From: Microcystis aeruginosa FD4 | GTDB taxonomy: Bacteria > Cyanobacteriota > Cyanobacteriia > Cyanobacteriales > Microcystaceae | DNA length: 64,000 bases | NCBI RefSeq assembly: GCF_009792235.1 | Contig: NZ_CP046973.1 | Span: 4,340,001-4,404,000 of the forward strand | Direction of reading: 5' to 3' | Shown: positions 52,041-59,836 of the stretch, one piece after another | How the letters are laid out: each line of letters opens with the position of its first letter | Numbering within the stretch: the first letter of the stretch is position 1 | Translations under genes and position numbers: made by a program | The notes under the pieces: generated by a model | Seen by the model: the letters and a program-made list of their open reading frames with translations, nothing else | Databases searched by the model: none | Told to the model about the DNA's origin: nothing

Positions 52041-52586
52041 ATGAAAGTTATTCCGACGGAAATTCCTGATGTTTTAATCATTGAACCGCAAGTTTACGGA
52101 GACGATCGAGGTTTTTTCTTGGAGAGTTTTAATCAGAGAGATTTTCGAGAAAAAACTGGAGTCAATACCACTTTTGTCCAGGATAATCACTCTATGTCCT
52201 TAAAAAATGTCCTGCGAGGATTGCACTATCAAATTCCCAATCCCCAGGGTAAATTGGTGCGAGTGGTGAGCGGTAGTGTTTTTGATGTGGCCGTGGATGC
52301 GCGTCAAAGTTCCCCCACTTTTGGGCAATGGGTAGGCTGTGTTTTAAGTGCGGAAAATAAACGGATTTTCTGGGTTCCCGAAGGTTTTGCCCATGGCTTT
52401 CTAGTTCTCTCTGAACGAGCCGAATTTCTCTACAAAACCACTAATTATTATTATCCTCAATACGAAAAAACCATTTTATGGAATGATGCAGATTTAGGGA
52501 TTGATTGGCCTCTAGATACCCCCCCGATTCTCTCTCCTAAAGACCAAGCTGGACAACCCTTTAAATCCGTGGAACTTTTCCCCTAA
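52041..52586 (+). CDS. rfbC: dTDP-4-dehydrorhamnose 3,5-epimerase
   Basis: RfbC/RmlC catalyses the third step of dTDP-L-rhamnose synthesis. The 181-residue cupin has DDRGFFLESFN, the catalytic His in LRGLHYQIPNPQGKLVRV, and WVPEGFAHGFLVLSE. It is followed 5 bp later by rfbD in an rfbC-rfbD-rfbA operon. Confidence 0.95.
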   Translation: MKVIPTEIPDVLIIEPQVYGDDRGFFLESFNQRDFREKTGVNTTFVQDNHSMSLKNVLRGLHYQIPNPQGKLVRVVSGSVFDVAVDARQSSPTFGQWVGCVLSAENKRIFWVPEGFAHGFLVLSERAEFLYKTTNYYYPQYEKTILWNDADLGIDWPLDTPPILSPKDQAGQPFKSVELFP

Positions 52587-52591
52587 AGACA

Positions 52592-53467
52592 ATGAAAAAA
52601 GTTTTACTAATTGGTGCTAAAGGTCAAGTAGGACAAGAGTTACAGGTAACTTTACCTCCTTGGGGTGAAGTTATTAGTATCGGTCGAGAAGAACTAGATT
52701 TAACTAACTCGGAAAAAATCCGCCAGTTAATTAGGGAAATTCACCCCGATTATCTGGTTAATGCCGCCGCTTATACGGCAGTAGATAAAGCCGAAATCGA
52801 GCCAGATTTAGCCTATTCTATCAATGCTATAGCCCCAAAAATTATGGCGGAATCTGCCGAGAAAATTCAAGCTAAATTTCTCCATATTTCCACCGATTAT
52901 GTCTTTGATGGTCGGAAAAATACCCCCTATCTAGAAACCGATCTAACTAATCCTTTAGGGGTTTATGGACAATCAAAGTTAAGGGGAGAAGAGGAGATTA
53001 AAACTGTTAATTCTCAGGCAATTATCCTGCGTACTGCTTGGGTTTACGGCAGTTATGGCAAAAGTAATTTTGTCAAAACTATGCTGAGATTAGGCAAGGA
53101 AAGAGAGGAGTTAAAAGTAGTTGTTGATCAGGTGGGAAGTCCCACTTGGGCAAAAGATATCGCCACGGCCATTACTCACCTTCTAATTAATGTCGATAAT
53201 CCCGCAGGAATCTATAATTTTACTAATAGCGGTGTCGCCAGTTGGTTTGATTTAACTAAAGCGATTTTTGAGGAGGCAAAAATAAGCGGTATTCCCTTAA
53301 AAATTCAGAGAGTAATTCCCATTACTACTGCTGAATATCCTACCCCAGCAGTGCGTCCGGCCTACTCGGTTCTTTCTGGTCAAAAAATCTCGCAACAATT
53401 AGGTTATATTCCTCCCTATTGGCGAGATTCCCTCAAAGCGATGCTCAACCAACTATTTAATCTTTAA
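52592..53467 (+). CDS. rfbD: dTDP-4-dehydrorhamnose reductase
   Basis: RfbD/RmlD makes dTDP-L-rhamnose with NAD(P)H. The 291-residue SDR-fold protein has GAKGQVGQEL at the N-terminus, VNAAAYTAVDKAE, FLHISTDYVFDG and the YGQSK catalytic Tyr-Lys pair. It is the middle gene of the rhamnose operon, with gaps of 4-5 bp to its neighbours. Confidence 0.95.
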   Translation: MKKVLLIGAKGQVGQELQVTLPPWGEVISIGREELDLTNSEKIRQLIREIHPDYLVNAAAYTAVDKAEIEPDLAYSINAIAPKIMAESAEKIQAKFLHISTDYVFDGRKNTPYLETDLTNPLGVYGQSKLRGEEEIKTVNSQAIILRTAWVYGSYGKSNFVKTMLRLGKEREELKVVVDQVGSPTWAKDIATAITHLLINVDNPAGIYNFTNSGVASWFDLTKAIFEEAKISGIPLKIQRVIPITTAEYPTPAVRPAYSVLSGQKISQQLGYIPPYWRDSLKAMLNQLFNL

Positions 53468-53471
53468 AACT

Positions 53472-54545
53472 ATGAAAGCACTAATTTTATCCGGTGGTAA
53501 AGGTACGAGGTTACGTCCCCTAACTTATACTGGGGCAAAACAGTTAGTTCCCGTGGCCAATAAACCGATTTTATGGTATGGAATCGAATCAATTGTGGCC
53601 GCAGGAATTACCGATATTGGCATTATTATCAGTCCCGAAACCGGGGAAGAAATTCGTCAGACCACGGGCAGTGGTGAACAGTTTGGCGCTAAGATAACTT
53701 ATATTCGCCAAGATCAACCGGCTGGATTAGCTCACGCGGTCAAAACTGCCCAATCTTTCCTAGGAGATTCCCCCTTTATTATGTACTTGGGTGATAACCT
53801 AATCGAGGATGATTTATCGCCCTTTTTAGAGTCTTTTCACCAACAGTCTCTTGACGCTTTAATTCTCCTGCGAAAAGTGTCTAATCCTAGTGCTTTTGGG
53901 GTGGCAAAAGTAAATGAAACCGGCAAAGTTTTATACTTAGTCGAAAAACCCAAAGAACCCCCCTCAAATTTAGCTTTGGTGGGGATTTATTTTTTTGCTC
54001 CCACCATTCATCAAGCGATCGCATCTATTCAACCTTCGGGCCGGGGTGAGTTAGAAATTACCGACGCTATCCAAGAATTAATCAATCAAAATAAAGCAGT
54101 AGAAGCGAATAAACTACTGGGTTGGTGGTTAGATACGGGTAAAAAAGATGATTTATTAGAAGCAAATCGGATTATCCTCGATACCTGTCTAGAAATCGCT
54201 TTACAGGGAGAAATTGATCCTAATAGTCAGGTGATCGGACGGGTACAAATTGGTCAGGGTAGTAAAATTATTAATAGTACCATTCGCGGTCCTGTCATTA
54301 TTGGAGAAAATTGTCACATTGAGAATTGTTTTATCGGTCCCTATAGTAGTGTGGCTAATGGAGTAAAATTAATTGATGCCGACATAGAACACAGTGTAAT
54401 TCTCAAAGATGCCACGATTATTGGCATTCATCAGCGCATAGTTGATAGTGTTATCGGACGACGGGCAAAATTAGAAATTGCTCCCCAACGTCCAAAAGCT
54501 TTACGCTTTATGATCGGGGATGATTCCCATGTAGAATTAGTTTAG
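53472..54545 (+). CDS. rfbA: Glucose-1-phosphate thymidylyltransferase, long form
   Basis: It makes dTDP-glucose, the entry to the dTDP-rhamnose pathway. The 357-residue protein has GGKGTRLRPLTYTGAKQLVP at the start and a C-terminal left-handed beta-helix (about 245-345) of hexapeptide repeats. This StrD/RmlA-like long form is common in cyanobacteria and archaea. The rfbB dehydratase is not in the window. Confidence 0.92.
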   Translation: MKALILSGGKGTRLRPLTYTGAKQLVPVANKPILWYGIESIVAAGITDIGIIISPETGEEIRQTTGSGEQFGAKITYIRQDQPAGLAHAVKTAQSFLGDSPFIMYLGDNLIEDDLSPFLESFHQQSLDALILLRKVSNPSAFGVAKVNETGKVLYLVEKPKEPPSNLALVGIYFFAPTIHQAIASIQPSGRGELEITDAIQELINQNKAVEANKLLGWWLDTGKKDDLLEANRIILDTCLEIALQGEIDPNSQVIGRVQIGQGSKIINSTIRGPVIIGENCHIENCFIGPYSSVANGVKLIDADIEHSVILKDATIIGIHQRIVDSVIGRRAKLEIAPQRPKALRFMIGDDSHVELV

Positions 54546-54716
54546 TTATCGGGGACTAACTGCCAGTTTAATTAATACCGGAAGATCGAGAATTTCCCTA
54601 GCTAATTCGCCAGCAGTTTTCCAGTTTTTCTGGCCAAGATTGAGGTTTTCAGGACAAAAAAGCCCACCTAACTATGTTACAATCAAAAGCCTGACCTATT
54701 TTACCGTTCTAGCACT

Positions 54717-55820
54717 ATGACCCAACAGTATCGCATTACCCTACTACCCGGCGATGGTATCGGGCCGGAAATCCTCGCTGTCACCGTAGAGATACTGAAA
54801 GTCATCGGTAAAAAATTTGACCTCCAGTTTGACTTCCAAACCGCTTTAATTGGAGGGGCAGCCATTGATGAAACCGGCAACCCCCTCCCCGCAGCAACCC
54901 TGAGCGCCTGTAAAAATAGTGATGCTGTTCTCTTGGCCGCTATCGGGGGTTATCAATGGGATAATTTGCCCCGGCAGCAAAGGCCAGAAACGGGATTATT
55001 AGGCTTAAGATCTGGCTTAGGTCTTTTTGCTAATTTACGTCCTGCCACCATTTTTCCGCAATTAATCGACGCTTCTAGTCTCAAACGGGAGATTATCGAG
55101 GGAGTGGATATCATGGTCGTCCGGGAATTGACTGGGGGTGTCTACTTCGGTCAACCGAAGGGGATTTTTGAGACGGAAACGGGAGAAAAATGCGGTGTAA
55201 ATACCATGGTTTACTTGGAGTCGGAGGTGGACCGCATCGCTAAGGTGGCCTTTGAAATTGCCCAAAAACGCAGCAATAAACTCTGTTCCGTCGATAAAGC
55301 TAATGTTCTTGATGTTTCCCAACTCTGGCGCGACCGGGTGACGAAAATGGCCGCTAATTATCCCGATGTGGAACTTTCCCATCTCTACGTCGATAACGCA
55401 GCCATGCAGTTAGTCCGGGCCCCCAAACAATTTGATACTATCGTCACGGGCAATTTATTCGGTGATATTCTCTCCGATGAAGCGGCCATGTTAACCGGTA
55501 GTATCGGAATGTTACCCTCCGCTAGTTTGGGGACTGCTGGGGTGGGAGTTTTTGAACCCGTCCACGGTTCGGCCCCGGATATCGCCGGCCAAGATAAAGC
55601 CAATCCGATCGCCCAGATTCTCAGTGCTGCTATGATGTTAAAATATGGGCTAAATCAGCCTTTAGCGGCAGCATCGCTGGAAAAAGCCATAGAAAAAGTC
55701 TTAGCTCTCGGTTATCGGACTGGAGATATTTTCTCGGAAGGTATGACCCTAGTGGGATGCCAAGCTATGGGCCAGGCCATCCTGAAAGTTTTAGAAGGGA
55801 GCATCCCGCTTTTGCCATAA
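54717..55820 (+). CDS. leuB: 3-isopropylmalate dehydrogenase
   Basis: LeuB oxidatively decarboxylates 3-isopropylmalate in leucine synthesis. The 367-residue protein has LLPGDGIGPEI, LLAAIGGYQWDNLP, MVVRELTGGVYFGQPKG, and the metal-binding FGDILSDEAAMLTGSIGMLP. The protein is intact, with its own intergenic region of 170 bp upstream. Confidence 0.95.
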   Translation: MTQQYRITLLPGDGIGPEILAVTVEILKVIGKKFDLQFDFQTALIGGAAIDETGNPLPAATLSACKNSDAVLLAAIGGYQWDNLPRQQRPETGLLGLRSGLGLFANLRPATIFPQLIDASSLKREIIEGVDIMVVRELTGGVYFGQPKGIFETETGEKCGVNTMVYLESEVDRIAKVAFEIAQKRSNKLCSVDKANVLDVSQLWRDRVTKMAANYPDVELSHLYVDNAAMQLVRAPKQFDTIVTGNLFGDILSDEAAMLTGSIGMLPSASLGTAGVGVFEPVHGSAPDIAGQDKANPIAQILSAAMMLKYGLNQPLAAASLEKAIEKVLALGYRTGDIFSEGMTLVGCQAMGQAILKVLEGSIPLLP

Positions 55821-55876
55821 GCATAAATACTCAAGAAATTAGGAGAAGCCAGAGTGCAGAATAGAAACATTCTCAT

Positions 55877-55919
55877 CGAAAATTTTGGGTCTGAAACCCC
55901 GTCGTTCTACGACGGCTTT
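55877..55919 (+). repeat. Left-end hairpin of the truncated tnpB element
   Basis: CCGTCG-TTCTA-CGACGG flanked by CGAAAATTTTGGGT and a CTTT tail lies 49 bp upstream of tnpB. The inverse block occurs alone at 33757-33798. Confidence 0.6.
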
Positions 55920-55967
55920 ACCGTTAAATACTAGCGCATTTACCAAATATATGCTAAAATGTGAGAC

Positions 55968-56240
55968 ATGGAAAAAGCCTATTCTTCCCGATTTTACCCC
56001 ACACCCGAACAAGAGTCGCTATTGCGGCGCACTTTGGGCTGTGTAAGATTGGTTGACAATAAGGCACTCCATCTCAGAACACAAGCATGGTACGAAAGAC
56101 AAGAAAGAGTAGGATATGCTCAAACTTCTTCAATGCTAACCGATTGGAAAAAGCAAGAAGAATTAGACTTTCTCAATGAAGTTAGTTGTGTCCCTTTACA
56201 ACAAGGGTTAAGACATTTACAAACTAGATTGGCTACTTAA
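55968..56240 (+). pseudogene. tnpB: TnpB (OrfB), N-terminal fragment
   Basis: The 90 codons begin MEKAYSSRFYPTPEQESLLR with RTLGCVRLVDNKAL and YAQTSSMLTDWKKQEELDFL, the usual first segment of TnpB RNA-guided nucleases. The frame ends at codon 91, whereas the family is about 380-420 residues, so RuvC and zinc-finger parts are missing. Downstream sequence switches to an unrelated lipoprotein gene on the other strand. Confidence 0.85.
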
Positions 56241-56395
56241 CATCTTCTGAAAGCAATAGAGTCTCCTACTTGAATTAATTCATATTTTGATATTACCTTC
56301 AGTGTTACTTTATTGCTAGGTTCTGCGGAACAGCCTACTAACAACAGTAAACCAATTGCAATTAATTGTGAAATTTTGATGAACATAATCATCAT
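56237..56395 (-). CDS. Small putative lipoprotein
   Basis: The 52-residue frame begins MMIMFIKISQLIAIGLLLLV and reaches a lipobox LLVGC at about 17-21, then a short polar tail ending AFRRC. A strong GGAGG lies 7 bases upstream of ATG 56395. It overlaps the tnpB fragment by 4 bp, so its 3' end may have been cut by the IS; it could be a short natural lipoprotein or a truncated one. Confidence 0.5.
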   Translation of the reverse strand: MMIMFIKISQLIAIGLLLLVGCSAEPSNKVTLKVISKYELIQVGDSIAFRRC

Positions 56396-56795
56396 TGGAT
56401 TACCTCCAAAATTCGAGTGTAGCTTGTAGGGTGCGTTAGCGTTAGCGTAACGCACCAATCCCAGTTAGAAACCCAACATTATTGACGACATTGGTGTGGT
56501 TGGGTTTCGCTCAAGCGTCGCTAATATTTGACAGACAAGAGTTATTATTGCTCAACCCAACCTACGGCTACTTAAATTTCCTAACACGAGTGTGTCAAGG
56601 TCTCTGTTTTGGATTGCAATCTTTACCAATGAGATAAAAGCAGACCATGGGGGAATTTTTCCCAGCACATATAAGCAAATTTGTCAAGATGCTGGAAAAA
56701 TTTTCTTTGCTTTTGCGATCAATTATCGATAGCGTTTTCAGAGAACTTCTCCGAAGAGGTTTTCACAGCACTAAAGTTCTGCAAGAATCATCCCT
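56396..56795. other. Intergenic region with short palindromes
   Basis: It contains GGTGCGTTA...TAACGCACC (about 56430-56456) and GTTGGGTTTCGCT...ACCCAACCTACG (about 56500-56570), common Microcystis-type repeats, and a small GAGAACTTCTCCGAAGAGGT hairpin near 56740. No gene is seen. Confidence 0.5.
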
Positions 56796-57488
56796 TTAAG
56801 CGGTGACATTTTCTGTTTCTGCTGGTTCAATTTCTGGCATTTCTACTTTAATTAAACTCACTTTAGCACGATAAAGTAGTTTTTCCCCATGACGATAGCC
56901 CCGATAACGCACTAGAACAGGTGTACCTATTTCTACCTGACCATCGATCAATTGATGGATTTGCGGATCGTAACTAACATGATCACCGACACTGTCAATT
57001 GGTTGCACTCCCCAGCGCTCCAGTAACTGCATAATCGGTTTAACTAAAGAGAGGATTTTGACCGCTGCTAGGTCAGTATTTTTGCGGGCAACGGCCTCGG
57101 CCGTGGGCCATTGAACTAACCAAGATTCGATCGCTTCGATGCTTTGACGTTGAAATTCTGCGGCTAATTCTTCTTTTTGCTTGTCTAATTTTTGCTGTAA
57201 ATTTTGATACTCTTGTTCGAGAATTTTTAATTCCCCTGAATGATCCTCTGGCTGCATAGTCGGAATTTCAAAATGAGCGAGTAGATCCCTAACTGGCAGC
57301 TGCAGACCCTTAGCTAATTTCACCAAAGATTCAGAGGATAATTTGGCGATTAAACCATGGCGAACTCTCTGCAATTGCCAAGAAGATAGACCCGATAACC
57401 GACTCAATTCTTCCAGATTTTTACAGCCAATTTCTGCCATTAACTGCTCTAATTTTTGCCGATGATATTTATATAAGGACTCATTCAT
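56796..57488 (-). CDS. HTH-GrpE-like fusion protein
   Basis: The 230-residue protein has an N-terminal Xre-like helix-turn-helix (about 12-70, LEELSRLSGLSSWQLQRVRH) and a central coiled coil (about 85-125). The C-terminal part resembles GrpE: LLERWGVQPIDSVGDHVSYD, PQIHQLIDG and VLVRYRGYRHGEKLLYRAKV. GrpE is the DnaK nucleotide-exchange factor, so this may link DNA binding or sensing to the chaperone system. That role is inference; the canonical grpE gene is elsewhere. Confidence 0.75.
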   Translation of the reverse strand: MNESLYKYHRQKLEQLMAEIGCKNLEELSRLSGLSSWQLQRVRHGLIAKLSSESLVKLAKGLQLPVRDLLAHFEIPTMQPEDHSGELKILEQEYQNLQQKLDKQKEELAAEFQRQSIEAIESWLVQWPTAEAVARKNTDLAAVKILSLVKPIMQLLERWGVQPIDSVGDHVSYDPQIHQLIDGQVEIGTPVLVRYRGYRHGEKLLYRAKVSLIKVEMPEIEPAETENVTA

Positions 57489-57529
57489 GGGACTTCTCAG
57501 CTTAAGCGATGTGTTTAGCTAAAACGGAT

Positions 57530-57763
57530 TTAGGAGCGCGACGAACAAAGACAGAGAATTGTTTCTTTACCGAGACGCTGATGAGCTACAAAGCGATGGC
57601 AACCGGAAAAACCGTAGTAGTCACCATCCACTTCTAAAACATCGATCGGTTCTCGTAATCCCTCCTCAGCGATCGATTGCATCAACTGATTAACTTTTTC
57701 GGGATCGGTTTGTCGCGGTAAAGGACGACGAATTTGGGACAGAGGAATGTTTTTAATTTCCAT
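57530..57763 (-). CDS. srx: Sulfiredoxin with C-terminal frameshift
   Basis: Srx reduces over-oxidised 2-Cys peroxiredoxins with ATP. The frame has IPLSQIRRPLPRQTDPEKV and the active-site FSGCHR (Cys55). After ETILC it leaves the family sequence and ends CSSRS. One base fewer in the CTTTG run near 57550 would restore VRRAPKSVLAKHIA and a stop at 57502-57504. It is therefore either mutated or a sequencing error. Start ATG 57763. Confidence 0.8.
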   Translation of the reverse strand: MEIKNIPLSQIRRPLPRQTDPEKVNQLMQSIAEEGLREPIDVLEVDGDYYGFSGCHRFVAHQRLGKETILCLCSSRS

Positions 57764-57899
57764 AGTGTCTTCACTATAGCACATTTAGGCTAAACTGAAG
57801 ATAAGTTGACTCGGTTGCTGATGCACTGGTCCGCCTCGGTGCTGGCAGTTTTCTTGACACAGACAAGATTTTATCACCCAATCCTCTCCTTTTCTGACT

Positions 57900-59663
57900 A
57901 TGACTATTCCTCCTATCAATGAAAAAATTATCCGGCAAAATAGCACCAATGCTTCCTATCAGCGCGGTCAATATTATTACGATAATGGTGCAGTTATTTC
58001 TCTTTGGCAACGGGGGCAAAATCTGCAAGCTTTAGTGAGTGGTAGTGAGGTTAAACCCTATCGAGTTGCTATCGATTTTAACCAAGATAATCTTGAGAAT
58101 GTTTCCTGTTCCTGTCCCTACGATTACGAGGGTTGGTGTAAGCATATTGTGGCGGTTTTATTAACCTGTTCTCGTCAACCAGAATTAATTATCAAAAAAG
58201 CCTCTCTAGAGGAGTTATTGACACCAATCGATGAAAGTAAATTAAGAAAATTGCTTAATCATTTAGTGGCTAAACACCCAGAAATTATCGAGACAATTGA
58301 TAGGTTTTTATTTCCAGCTACCCCAGTTAATAAAGCGGGAGGGAAGATAACTATTAATGTCAAAGCTTATCGTAATACTGTCCGTAATGAACTGCGGCAA
58401 TCCCTGCGAGCGATCGAAGAAGATTACTACGAAGAAGACCCAATTTCTAATGAAATTTATGCCCTAGTGGATGAGTCCCAAGATTATTATCAAAAGGGAG
58501 AACCAGATAATGCGATCGCTATTTTAGAAGCAATTATTAGCGCCTGTATCGAGGAATGGGATAATTTAGAAGATTACGGTGCTGTTAATGATGATTTAAG
58601 TGCCAGAATCGATCGAGTTCTAACCGCAGCAATTTTAAGTAAAGAATTTAATCCCCAAGAAAAGCAAGATTTAAAGGAAAAGATCGAGCAATGGCAGCAT
58701 GAATGGAGTGCTGATTTTGAGATGAGTTTAGCAGCCTTACAACAGGGATGGGACGATCCAGTTTTAGAGAAGATTTTACGAGGAGAATCGGCTAATTTTT
58801 CAGAAATGTGGTCAGGGAATATCCCCGATTATGCCCAAACATTAACTTCTATTCGCTTAGAAATTTTCGAGCAACAGGAAAAAGATCAGGAGTATTTGAA
58901 TCTAGCTTTAGCTTCAGGACAAGTGGTAGAATACCTAACTAAGTTAGTCTATCTTGATCGCATTGATGAAGCGATGGCAGCGGCAAAAAACATGATAACT
59001 AAAAACGATGAAGCCTTCTTTTTTGCCAAAGCTTTACGCGATGAATCCGCACCAGAATCCGCTCTCATAATTGCCAGGGGGGGTCTAAATTTCCCAGGAA
59101 ATTCTTATTATCAATTAGCTCTCTGGACAAGTGAACTAGCGCAATCTTTAGGGGATATAGATACAGCTTTGGCTGCTAGAATTAAGGCATTTCAAGACCA
59201 ACCTTCCTTTTCCCATTACCAAAAAATTGAGTCTTTAGCGGGGGAAGATTGGCCCGATTTAAAACTAGACTTGTTAGATTACTTGCGCGAGTTTAGCGGT
59301 GGACGTTCCACAGAGGCTAAAATCGATATATTTCTCCACGAAAATTTAGTTAGAGATGCAATTAAAGTCGTTTCTGATAATTCCTATGTGCAGTCTCACC
59401 TAATTTGGCGGATAATGGATGCGGCTGCTACCGTAGATCCTAACTGGGTGATCGATCACGCGCGTCCTCCTGCGGAAAAGATACTCGACGAAAAAAAGGC
59501 TGATCGCTACGAAGAAGCGATTAAATGGCTGAAAAAAGCTCGTAATGCCTTTTATATGTCAGGAAGACGGGAAGAATGGCAAACTTATCGGGAAAGTTTG
59601 ATTAAGGAACACGGACGCAAATCGAAATTTATGGGGTTATTTAAACATCAGGATTTACAATAA
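57900..59663 (+). CDS. SWIM zinc-finger protein
   Basis: The 587-residue protein has an N-terminal SWIM domain with the C-x-C...C-x-H set in CSCPYDYEGWCKH (about 80-92), followed by a long helical, TPR-like region (about 160-580) that ends KHQDLQ. SWIM domains bind zinc and often DNA or protein; the cyanobacterial family is uncharacterised. It is divergent from the sulfiredoxin gene. Confidence 0.85.
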   Translation: MTIPPINEKIIRQNSTNASYQRGQYYYDNGAVISLWQRGQNLQALVSGSEVKPYRVAIDFNQDNLENVSCSCPYDYEGWCKHIVAVLLTCSRQPELIIKKASLEELLTPIDESKLRKLLNHLVAKHPEIIETIDRFLFPATPVNKAGGKITINVKAYRNTVRNELRQSLRAIEEDYYEEDPISNEIYALVDESQDYYQKGEPDNAIAILEAIISACIEEWDNLEDYGAVNDDLSARIDRVLTAAILSKEFNPQEKQDLKEKIEQWQHEWSADFEMSLAALQQGWDDPVLEKILRGESANFSEMWSGNIPDYAQTLTSIRLEIFEQQEKDQEYLNLALASGQVVEYLTKLVYLDRIDEAMAAAKNMITKNDEAFFFAKALRDESAPESALIIARGGLNFPGNSYYQLALWTSELAQSLGDIDTALAARIKAFQDQPSFSHYQKIESLAGEDWPDLKLDLLDYLREFSGGRSTEAKIDIFLHENLVRDAIKVVSDNSYVQSHLIWRIMDAAATVDPNWVIDHARPPAEKILDEKKADRYEEAIKWLKKARNAFYMSGRREEWQTYRESLIKEHGRKSKFMGLFKHQDLQ

Positions 59664-59746
59664 TTTAAGCTTCTAGCCGTCAGTTATCGGCTAAAATCAG
59701 GCTGTTTTTAGCTTCTAGAGCGGGAATTGTCCTAATCTTAGACCTA

Positions 59747-59776
59747 TTGATATTTTGGGGCAAAGTAGAGTATAAT
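59747..59776 (+). promoter_or_regulatory. Sigma70-type promoter for agrE
   Basis: TTGATA (59747-59752), an 18-bp spacer and TATAAT (59771-59776) lie 61 bp before the agrE start codon. The near-consensus match is strong; the start site near 59783 is inferred. No NtcA site could be recognised. Confidence 0.65.
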
Positions 59777-59836
59777 AGAAGATTGGTCTAAACTTATCTC
59801 CAGACTACTTATACTGAATATTCATTGTCAAAAAAT

